From assembly GCA_913053815.1 (NCBI GenBank), contig CAJXGK010000122.1, positions 1-6,267 on the forward strand: 6,267 nucleotides of DNA, written 5' to 3'. Source of the stretch: an uncultured Rhodanobacteraceae bacterium. GTDB lineage: Bacteria; Pseudomonadota; Gammaproteobacteria; Xanthomonadales; Rhodanobacteraceae. Of this stretch, positions 1-4,971 are shown in pieces (the stretch's first letter is position 1; the number at the start of each line of letters is the position of its first letter). The translations under genes and the position numbers were made by a program. The notes beneath the pieces were generated by a model. The model was given only the letters and a program-made list of their open reading frames with translations, made no database searches and had not been told where the DNA came from.

Positions 1-130
1 TCCCGTTGCCCAAGAGTCGTTAAGCCTTCGAGTTTTATGAACGCCTACCCGCTTTAGTTTGGCTCTGACTCACTCCATGTTGAAACCACGGTCCCTGTTC
101 GGATTCATTTCATATTGGATCAAGCTGGGA
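1..130. other. Upstream region with no recognisable gene
   Basis: No start codon on either strand opens a frame of useful length here. On the minus strand, frames opening at the CAT triplets 76-78, 106-108 and 111-113 all stop within a few codons, so there is no ATG-started divergent gene. The first 40-60 bases could hold the last codons of an upstream + strand gene, since frames end at TGA 38-40 and TAG 55-57, but too little is present to tell. Confidence 0.4.
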
Positions 131-160
131 TTGGCAGACGGCGGCAAAGCGGCGGATAAT
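131..160 (+). promoter_or_regulatory. Candidate sigma70 promoter for the rhodanese gene cluster
   Basis: A -35-like TTGGCA (131-136) and a -10-like GATAAT (155-160) each match the sigma70 consensus at five of six positions and are separated by 18 bp. Transcription would start near 166-168, leaving an untranslated leader of about 34 nt before the ATG at 201. The region lies directly upstream of the first gene of a closely spaced cluster, where a promoter is expected. This rests on visual matching only. The alternative -10, TATTAT at 179-184, has no good -35 partner. Confidence 0.45.
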
Positions 161-184
161 AAACGATACAAAATCATTTATTAT
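156..184. promoter_or_regulatory. 29-bp imperfect dyad over the -10 and start site (candidate operator)
   Basis: The left arm ATAATAAA (156-163) is perfectly repeated in inverted form as TTTATTAT (177-184). Inside these, GAT (165-167) pairs with ATC (173-175), with one C/A mismatch (164/176), around a five-base centre. Eleven of twelve arm positions are therefore symmetric. The element overlaps the proposed -10 box and start site, which is the classical position for a repressor operator. It could instead be a hairpin in the mRNA leader, or partly chance because the stretch is AT-rich. The binding protein is unknown. Confidence 0.4.
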
Positions 185-200
185 TGAGTCATCCTGGATT

Positions 201-644
201 ATGAACGACTTCTTACATCGCCTGCCTGAATTCTCGGCCCTTCACCCACTTCTCATTACGGCCCTGGGGGGGGTGATTCTGGCTCTCTTGGTCACTCAGT
301 ACATGCACCTTACCAAGGGTTTCCATGATGTGACCCCGGCGCTGTTGACCAAATTGCTGAATCGTGACAATGCCCTGCTCATCGACGTTTCGCCACGAGG
401 TGACTTCGAGAAATCGCATGTACCCGGTGCCAAGCATGTCTCCATGGATCAGCTTGACCCCGAGCACAAGGATCTGGCCAAGGTCAAGAATTTACCGGTG
501 GTGGTCTGTTGCCGTAGTGGGGTCACCTCACAGCGGGCGGCGAAACGCCTAGTCAAAGCCGGCTTCGATAAGGTTTATATGCTCTCCGGCGGGGTCAATG
601 CCTGGCGTCAGGCCGATCTGCCCCTGGTGCGTGGCAAGAAGTAG
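201..644 (+). CDS. Membrane-anchored single-domain rhodanese (YibN-like)
   Basis: This 147-residue protein has an N-terminal membrane helix (about residues 16-35) followed by one rhodanese domain (about 43-142). Domain signs are IDVSPRGDFEKSHVPGA (61-77), the active-site loop CRSGVTS (104-110) with catalytic Cys104, and the closing LSGGVNAW (128-135). Rhodanese domains carry sulfane sulfur as a cysteine persulfide and pass it to an acceptor; here the domain is tethered to the inner membrane, probably facing the cytoplasm (inferred). Length, single anchor and the C-terminal LPLVRGK match the E. coli YibN family. As I recall the E. coli protein, it lacks the cysteine at this loop position, while this one keeps it and has a second Cys at 103. 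No strong Shine-Dalgarno is visible (only TGGA just before the ATG), but the start gives the expected anchor. The next gene begins 6 bp after the stop, implying co-transcription. The true sulfur donor and acceptor are unknown. Confidence 0.87.
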   Translation: MNDFLHRLPEFSALHPLLITALGGVILALLVTQYMHLTKGFHDVTPALLTKLLNRDNALLIDVSPRGDFEKSHVPGAKHVSMDQLDPEHKDLAKVKNLPVVVCCRSGVTSQRAAKRLVKAGFDKVYMLSGGVNAWRQADLPLVRGKK

Positions 645-650
645 GCCGCC

Positions 651-1094
651 ATGGCAATCTGGCACAGCGAGTATTCCCTCGAAAGTCTGAATGCCCACAG
701 CCACGGTACCCTGGCTGAGGTACTGGGTATACGATTTATCGAGATAGGTGAGGATTTCATTCGCGCAACCATGCCCGTCGATGCGCGCACTCGCCAGCCC
801 TTCGGCTTGCTGCATGGTGGCGCTTCGGTCGCACTAGCAGAAACACTGGGCAGTACGGCGGCTAATCTGTGCTGTACGCCGGGACGTGAATATGCGGTGG
901 GCCTGGAAATCAACGCCAACCATGTGCATTCGGTCCGCGCCGGCGAGGTGACCGGGGTAGCGCGTCCATTGCATAGGGGGCGTAGCAGTCAGGTGTGGGA
1001 GATTCGTATTTATGACGACAGCAAACGGTTGGTTTGCGTGTCAAGGCTGACTTGCGCGGTGATTGCCCAGGCCCAAGCCCCGAGCGTTGCCTGA
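651..1094 (+). CDS. ydiI: Hotdog-fold acyl-CoA thioesterase, YdiI/MenI (PaaI) family
   Basis: The 147-residue product is a single hotdog domain that aligns almost end to end with E. coli YdiI/MenI (about 136 residues). Diagnostic segments are MPVDARTRQPFGLLHGGAS (41-59), LAETLGS (62-68), VGLEINANHVHS (83-94) and SRLTCAV (131-137). Glu64 is the expected catalytic carboxylate and His55 lies in the HGG substrate loop. The family hydrolyses acyl-CoA thioesters, usually as a cytoplasmic tetramer. In E. coli YdiI acts on 1,4-dihydroxy-2-naphthoyl-CoA in menaquinone synthesis but is promiscuous, and no men gene is visible here, so the physiological substrate is open. The ATG is 6 bp after the rhodanese stop with little Shine-Dalgarno, suggesting translational coupling. 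The C-terminal tail is about ten residues longer than in E. coli. Family assignment is secure; substrate is not. Confidence 0.92.
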   Translation: MAIWHSEYSLESLNAHSHGTLAEVLGIRFIEIGEDFIRATMPVDARTRQPFGLLHGGASVALAETLGSTAANLCCTPGREYAVGLEINANHVHSVRAGEVTGVARPLHRGRSSQVWEIRIYDDSKRLVCVSRLTCAVIAQAQAPSVA

Positions 1095-1176
1095 GTGTCG
1101 GTAGCCGGCACAGGTCCGCTAAGTGGATGGCCGAGTTGACCTTTATGCTATGTGAATCGGCGAACCGGAAAACCTG

Positions 1177-1614
1177 ATGCGCCATTTTATTCATCGATTA
1201 GTGGCCGTTCTGCAGATTGCCGGCGGTTTCTGGGGAATGCTCAGCCTTGGTGGCCGGGTGCTGGAGATGCCCACACCGGTTGGGCTATTGGCCATGCTGT
1301 TGGGTACGGCGGCATTTGCCGTGGCTCTGGTCGCTGGGGTTATGCTGATCGCTGGACAGGCCAGGGCCGTACCCATTTCGATGTGGGTACAGCTTGCGCA
1401 GATTCCCATTGTGGCCAGTCCGCTATTCAGCTACGGCTGGCACGTAGGTGCTGTGGCGGCCTTCGGCTTGCGCTTTGGTGGTGGCTGGAGCTTTGGCTAC
1501 GCCGTGCCGAGCATGGCCTGGCAGTGGGCCTTGCAGGGGCCGGATGGCGTGTTCCTGGGGATCAATTTCATTGCCATCATGGCATTTTTTCTGTTGTTTT
1601 TGACCCGTCGCTGA
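1177..1614 (+). CDS. Small integral membrane protein of unknown function
   Basis: I do not recognise the family of this 145-residue protein. It is very hydrophobic, with about four likely membrane helices: roughly residues 7-26, 35-59, 70-98 (perhaps broken by the proline at 82) and 124-142. It ends in a short positive tail, TRR. There are no cysteines, no histidine-rich or acidic clusters and no obvious catalytic motif. Two aromatic/glycine stretches stand out (SPLFSYGWHVGA, 81-92, and RFGGGWSFGYAVPSMAWQW, 99-117). A weak GGA (1167-1169) precedes the ATG at a suitable distance. It lies 82 bp after the thioesterase gene, in a gap with no promoter I trust, and 8 bp before the methyltransferase gene, so it is probably part of the same operon. 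A longer overlapping frame runs through this region but has no recognisable protein content. Reality of the gene is fairly sure; function is unknown. Confidence 0.75.
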   Translation: MRHFIHRLVAVLQIAGGFWGMLSLGGRVLEMPTPVGLLAMLLGTAAFAVALVAGVMLIAGQARAVPISMWVQLAQIPIVASPLFSYGWHVGAVAAFGLRFGGGWSFGYAVPSMAWQWALQGPDGVFLGINFIAIMAFFLLFLTRR

Positions 1615-1616
1615 GG
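1613..1616 (+). promoter_or_regulatory. Ribosome-binding site overlapping the upstream stop codon
   Basis: GAGG lies 6 bp before the ATG at 1623 and shares bases with the TGA (1612-1614) that ends the small membrane protein gene. This placement supports 1623 as the methyltransferase start rather than the GTG at 1152 that opens the same frame. It also suggests that ribosomes finishing the upstream gene help start the next one. Confidence 0.6.
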
Positions 1617-1622
1617 TTGCTC

Positions 1623-2786
1623 ATGGACACGATTGTACTGCCGCGCATCTGTCTTAAAGTGGATCGTCTGCCTACCCACCCGTGGATATTCCGGCGCTCG
1701 CTGGAAGCGCCGCAGCAGTTGCCGGCGGGCACAATAGCTGATCTGGTTGATGGCCACGGTCGGTTTCTGGCCCGCGGCTTCTGGAACGGTCATGCCCGGA
1801 TCGGTTTCCGGGTACTAACCCGCCAGGCCGGTGAGGTCATCGATGCCGAATTCATCCAGGGGCGAATCGCCCAAGCTGTGGAACTGCGCCGCGAACGCCT
1901 GCATCTGGACACCCAAAGTGACGCCTGGCGGGTACTGAATAGTGAAGCGGATGGCCTCTCGGGACTGATCGTCGATCGTTACGCTGATCTGCTGGTGCTG
2001 GAATATTTTGCCGCGGGCATGTGGCGCCTACGCGAAGTGATCGAGGTTGCTCTGCAGCAAGCCTTTCCCGGTTGCCGCTTCTATCACTTTGCTGAAAGAC
2101 ATGTGCAAAAACAGGAGAGCTTCGATTGCCGCACCCCGCAACCGCCGGAGCCGGTCTGGATCCACGAACATAAACTGGCGTTTCGCGTTGCTCCGGGGGG
2201 TCGTCACAAGACTGGATTTTTTCTTGATCAACGTGATAACCGAGCTCGTCTGGAAGCCTGGGCGCAGGGCCGGGTTCTCGATTTGTGCTGCCATTCCGGT
2301 AGCTTCGCCCTGCATGCCGCCCGCGCCGGTGGCGACCCAGTGACCGGTATCGACCTGGATGAAGCAATTATCCAGCTGGCCCGGGACAATGCCCAGCGCA
2401 ATGCCTTGCAAGTCCACTTTGAGCAGGGAGATTTGTTTCCCTTTCTCGAACAGGCGGTGCAGCGCGGACAACAATGGGACACGGTGATCCTGGATCCGGC
2501 CCGGCTGACCCGTGATCGGGCTCGCTTACCGCAGGCGCTGCGAGCTTATGTAGCGATGAACCGGCTGGCCCTGCTGGCGGTGGCTCCGGGCGGCCTGCTG
2601 CTGAGCTGCTCTTGCAGTGGCCTGGTCACGGAGGTCGATTTTCTTGAATGTCTACGCCGCGCCGCAGCCTTGGCCAAACGCCGTGTGACGGTGTTGCACA
2701 GCGCTGGCGCTGCCGCCGATCATCCGTTTGCCATCGATGTGCCAGAAGGCCGATATCTGCAGGCGGTGTTTTGCCGGGTGTATTGA
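1623..2786 (+). CDS. rlmI: RlmI-like class I SAM-dependent 23S rRNA (cytosine-C5) methyltransferase
   Basis: The 387-residue protein matches E. coli RlmI (396 residues), which makes m5C at position 1962 of 23S rRNA. An N-terminal PUA-like RNA-binding domain (about 4-72, with HPWIFRRSLE at 19-28 and LARGFW at 49-54) is followed by a linker (LNSEADGLSGLIVDRY, 105-120), then the Rossmann methyltransferase. Visible motifs are HKTGFFLDQRDNR (195-207), the SAM-binding loop VLDLCCHSGSFAL (218-230), the acidic post-I segment GIDLDEA (242-248), motif IV DPAR (291-294), SCSCSGL (328-334) with the likely nucleophilic Cys331, and DHPFAIDVPEGRYLQ (366-380). Motif IV is normally DPPK in RlmI, so DPAR is unusual. 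The frame is open back to 1152, but similarity starts only at the 1623 ATG. GAGG (1613-1616) overlaps the previous stop and sits 6 bp before this ATG, indicating coupling. The target base is inferred from the family. Confidence 0.88.
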   Translation: MDTIVLPRICLKVDRLPTHPWIFRRSLEAPQQLPAGTIADLVDGHGRFLARGFWNGHARIGFRVLTRQAGEVIDAEFIQGRIAQAVELRRERLHLDTQSDAWRVLNSEADGLSGLIVDRYADLLVLEYFAAGMWRLREVIEVALQQAFPGCRFYHFAERHVQKQESFDCRTPQPPEPVWIHEHKLAFRVAPGGRHKTGFFLDQRDNRARLEAWAQGRVLDLCCHSGSFALHAARAGGDPVTGIDLDEAIIQLARDNAQRNALQVHFEQGDLFPFLEQAVQRGQQWDTVILDPARLTRDRARLPQALRAYVAMNRLALLAVAPGGLLLSCSCSGLVTEVDFLECLRRAAALAKRRVTVLHSAGAAADHPFAIDVPEGRYLQAVFCRVY

Positions 2787-2836
2787 ACACCGGGTGCAGC
2801 GGTGCAGGAACCATTGGCTCTGGAGGTGGTCGAAGC

Positions 2837-2861
2837 TTAGATCAATTTTATCTAATATAAT
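2837..2861 (+). promoter_or_regulatory. Candidate promoter -10 box with adjoining dyad, upstream of the TSUP transporter gene
   Basis: A perfect TATAAT (2856-2861) occurs in a short AT-rich island 64 bp before the ATG at 2925. Immediately upstream, TTAGAT (2837-2842) is inverted exactly as ATCTAA (2850-2855) across a 7-bp spacer, so the dyad fills the space between the -10 and where a -35 would lie. No good -35 hexamer is found 16-20 bp upstream. That fits either a promoter needing an activator or a weak promoter under a repressor. The gap 2787-2924 carries no gene. The sequence pattern is certain; the regulatory role is inferred. Confidence 0.4.
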
Positions 2862-2912
2862 TCCCCGGGATGCGGCGTTCATGGCGATTCGCTCTGGGGA
2901 TTCATTTTTTTC

Positions 2913-2918
2913 AAGGAA
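2913..2918 (+). promoter_or_regulatory. Ribosome-binding site of the TSUP transporter gene
   Basis: AAGGAA lies 6 bp before the ATG at 2925. It is the best Shine-Dalgarno match in the window and fixes this start against the overlapping frame that opens at 2870. Confidence 0.65.
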
Positions 2919-2924
2919 ATCCGC

Positions 2925-3716
2925 ATGATCGAGCTGTCTGCATTGCAACATGTTTTGGCCGTCATATCAGGTATAGGGGTGGGTTTTACGTTGGGCCTCA
3001 TTGGTGGTGGTGGCTCGATTCTCGCCGTGCCCTTGCTGCTCTATTTGGTGGGCTATCCCAATCCTCATGTAGTGATCGGTACGACCGCGCTGGCGGTTTC
3101 AGCAAACGCCTATCTGAACCTGATCCCGCATGCGCGGGCCGGCAATGTACGCTGGCGCGAAGCCGTCAGTTTTGCTATTCCTGGAGCGCTTGCGGCCTTG
3201 TTGGGCTCAGTACTCGGCAAGGCGGTCAACGGCCACAAACTGTTGTTTTTGTTTGCGGTCCTGATGTTGGCAGTAGCCTGGCTGATGGTCCAGCCACGGG
3301 CAGAAGGGAGTGCGCGACCGGAGCGCCCGGTTGCGGCACAGACCGTGTGGCTAATTGGAGTAGGTACCGGGGCGGGCATGCTGTCGGGTTTTTTCGGTAT
3401 TGGCGGCGGTTTTCTGATCGTGCCGGGATTGATGCTGGCAACCGGCATGCCCATCCTCGCGGCCATCGGCACTTCACTGTTCTCAGTGGGAACCTTTGGG
3501 CTGACCACAGCACTGAGTTACGCCTGGTCGGGACTGCTCGACTGGCGGGTGGCGGCGTTGTTTATTGTCGGCGGCATTTTTGGCGGCTGGTTGGGTGCTC
3601 GGCTAGCTACCCGGCTTGGAAAGCGCAAGAAGGCCCTGAACCTGATCTTTTCCGTAATTGTGGCGGTGACGGCCGTCTATATGTTGTGGAAGAACCTGGC
3701 GGCGTTCGGCTGGTAG
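2925..3716 (+). CDS. TSUP family transporter (sulfite exporter TauE/SafE type)
   Basis: The 263-residue protein is an inner-membrane carrier of the TSUP family, whose members move sulfite, sulfoacetate, taurine-related or other organic and inorganic anions. It shows the duplicated-half structure of the family. The first half begins GVGFTLGLIGGGGSILAVP (18-36) and the second GAGMLSGFFGIGGGFLIVP (149-167). Each is followed by an IGTT/IGTS motif (51-54 and 181-184) and further helices. About seven to eight membrane helices can be drawn, with a short hydrophilic linker near residues 124-137 and a basic loop LGKRKKALN (231-239). Length is normal for the family. It stands alone, with 138 bp before and 211 bp after, and has its own ribosome-binding site and candidate promoter, so it is probably a single-gene unit. 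Sulfite as substrate is only the family default. The rhodanese upstream is weak support for a sulfur link. Confidence 0.9.
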   Translation: MIELSALQHVLAVISGIGVGFTLGLIGGGGSILAVPLLLYLVGYPNPHVVIGTTALAVSANAYLNLIPHARAGNVRWREAVSFAIPGALAALLGSVLGKAVNGHKLLFLFAVLMLAVAWLMVQPRAEGSARPERPVAAQTVWLIGVGTGAGMLSGFFGIGGGFLIVPGLMLATGMPILAAIGTSLFSVGTFGLTTALSYAWSGLLDWRVAALFIVGGIFGGWLGARLATRLGKRKKALNLIFSVIVAVTAVYMLWKNLAAFGW

Positions 3717-3768
3717 GCTTATCTCAGAGACCGGTTCGCAGTCTGTACCGGCCGAATTTCGGGTTTTT

Positions 3769-3806
3769 AGCCTGGCCGGTCAGGCTGCGAGTGGAACCGT
3801 AGCCTG
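3769..3806 (+). repeat. Three-part AGCCTG/CAGGCT inverted repeat (possible alternative hairpins)
   Basis: AGCCTG (3769-3774) pairs perfectly with CAGGCT (3781-3786) over a six-base loop, and the same CAGGCT could instead pair with a second AGCCTG (3801-3806). The two hairpins are mutually exclusive. A run of five T (3764-3768) lies before, not after, the first hairpin, so this is not a standard intrinsic terminator in the + direction. It may be a weak 3'-end structure for the transporter transcript, part of a hemX leader, or chance. Confidence 0.25.
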
Positions 3807-3825
3807 AATTTCTGCAAAGTATCAT

Positions 3826-3844
3826 TAAACAGAACGGCTGTTTA
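3826..3844. repeat. Perfect 7-bp-arm inverted repeat in the hemX upstream region
   Basis: TAAACAG (3826-3832) and CTGTTTA (3838-3844) are exact inverted copies around AACGG. The element lies 83 bp before the hemX ATG in a less GC-rich patch. It could be an operator or an RNA hairpin. No T-run follows it, so it is not a clear terminator. I see no convincing -35/-10 pair next to it. Confidence 0.3.
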
Positions 3845-3927
3845 CCCTGAATGCACAAATAAGCGGCCCGGCCGCCGTCTCTATCACGACCATCCCGTAG
3901 CATCGTGCAGGCTGCTAGCATGCACCT

Positions 3928-4971
3928 ATGGATGACGAAAACGTATCAAAGAATTCCGCGCCGCGCCGGGGTTTCCTGACCTGGCTGTTGGGGCTGGGGG
4001 TCCTGGTGGCACTGGGTTTGGCCGGGCTGAGCTACTGGCGCAGTGACCAAATACAGCAGGGCGTTGCTGATACGGCCGCTATCCAAAGCGGGCTGCAAAC
4101 GCAGCTGCTGGCTTTGCATGGCACACTATCCAATCTTCGTCAGTCGCGAACAGAACTACAGCAACAGATGAGCGATTTACTCGCGGCGCATCGCTCCCGC
4201 CGCGCGCAGGCCGATTCTTTAAAGGCCCGGCTGGGAAATCTTGAGGCGGCCGTGGCCGAGCTGGCTGAACAACAGCACGACAGCAATGGAGAAAACCTGC
4301 ATCTCGATACAACAGCCTTCCTGCTACGCATGGCCCAGGCGCGGATGCGGCTGTTCCACGATTCTGCAGGAGCACTGAATGCGTTAAATCTGGCCACACA
4401 GGCCTTGAATGAAGCCCATGATCCCACCTATGCGCCGGTATTGCAGGCGATCAACACCGAACGGAGTGCTTTGCAGCAGGTACAGACTTTGCAGCGGGCC
4501 GCCGCCTTGCAACAGCTGGGTCATTTGCGCAGCCAGGTTTGGAGCCTGCCATTGCGCCCCAACAAGCCTGCAAAACTTGCGGGTTCCGGGGCATGGTCGA
4601 GGATCCGTAGCGCCTTATCAGTGCTGGTAACCATTCGTCACGATACCCAAACCCGTCTGGATACGGCCCCGCCGCAGTTGCTGCATAGCTTGCTCGCCCT
4701 GGACCTGGCCCAGGCTCAGGCCGCACTACTGGGCTACCAGCGGTCTGGGTATGCGCAGGGCTTGCACAGCAGCCGTCGACTGCTAAGTACCCAGTTCGAT
4801 CTGGGCAATTCCCAAGTACAGGCTTTCGCTAGCAGTCTGCGCTCGCTGCAAAGCTTGCCCGTGACTCGCAAGCCTCGCTTGGGTACGGCACTGGAAACCT
4901 TGGGCAGACTACGGGCGCTGCAGACTCTAGCCACTCCCCCCGTGCCAGCGAAACAGGCAAGCTCACCGTGA
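3928..4971 (+). CDS. hemX: HemX, inner-membrane protein of the haem synthesis locus
   Basis: The 347-residue protein has the HemX layout: a short polar N-terminus, one membrane helix (about 17-36), a long charged and glutamine-rich coiled coil (about 40-118), then a helical domain in the periplasm. Matching segments include FLLRMAQARMRLF (131-143), ALNLATQALNEAHDP (152-166) and QLGHLRSQVWSLPL (196-209), which follow the order in E. coli HemX (393 residues). It is somewhat shorter than that protein. The old name uroporphyrinogen III C-methyltransferase is misleading, since no SAM-binding site is visible; the protein is thought to support haem synthesis at the membrane. A TAG at 3916-3918 blocks any earlier in-frame start. 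The ATG has no recognisable Shine-Dalgarno. It overlaps hemY by 4 bp. The usual upstream partners hemC and hemD are absent; a transporter gene precedes it instead. Confidence 0.85.
   Translation: MDDENVSKNSAPRRGFLTWLLGLGVLVALGLAGLSYWRSDQIQQGVADTAAIQSGLQTQLLALHGTLSNLRQSRTELQQQMSDLLAAHRSRRAQADSLKARLGNLEAAVAELAEQQHDSNGENLHLDTTAFLLRMAQARMRLFHDSAGALNALNLATQALNEAHDPTYAPVLQAINTERSALQQVQTLQRAAALQQLGHLRSQVWSLPLRPNKPAKLAGSGAWSRIRSALSVLVTIRHDTQTRLDTAPPQLLHSLLALDLAQAQAALLGYQRSGYAQGLHSSRRLLSTQFDLGNSQVQAFASSLRSLQSLPVTRKPRLGTALETLGRLRALQTLATPPVPAKQASSP

Larger units (their letters stand above)
3717..3927. other. Non-coding 211-bp gap between the TSUP gene and hemX
   Basis: No protein of plausible content is encoded here. 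The gap holds the two inverted repeats listed separately, a 13-bp GC palindrome GCGGCC-C-GGCCGC (3863-3875), and a nested dyad GTGCA...TGCAC (3905-3925) around TGCTAGCA, ending two bases before the hemX ATG. Its length implies that hemX-hemY have their own promoter, but no strong -35/-10 pair could be identified. Confidence 0.5.

Noticed and set aside
1095..1176. TTGACC (1136-1141) as a -35 box for the small membrane protein gene
   Set aside because: No acceptable -10 lies 16-19 bp downstream (the 17-bp position reads GGCGAA).
1152..1622. In-frame 157-codon upstream extension of the methyltransferase frame, starting at GTG 1152
   Set aside because: It overlaps the plausible membrane protein gene 1177-1614 in another frame, its translation is a low-complexity Trp/Arg/Gly-rich product with no domain, and RlmI similarity and the GAGG site both point to 1623.
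2774..2793. Hairpin around the methyltransferase stop codon (GGTGT 2777-2781 with ACACC 2787-2791, plus CC/GG beyond a bulged G), considered as a terminator
   Set aside because: The stem is short, the stop codon lies in the loop, and no T-run follows.
3110..3508. 132-codon minus-strand frame inside the TSUP gene
   Set aside because: Proline- and serine-rich translation with no family features, lying wholly antisense to a well-supported gene.
2925..3716. Transporter gene considered as part of a sulfur oxidation cluster
   Set aside because: No sox, dsr, hdr or sqr genes are present in the window, so a dissimilatory sulfur role cannot be claimed.
2870..3802. 310-codon + strand frame overlapping the TSUP gene
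   Set aside because: Its translation has no recognisable domain, while the overlapping frame from 2925 shows the duplicated TSUP motifs and a good ribosome-binding site. It is a GC-driven shadow.
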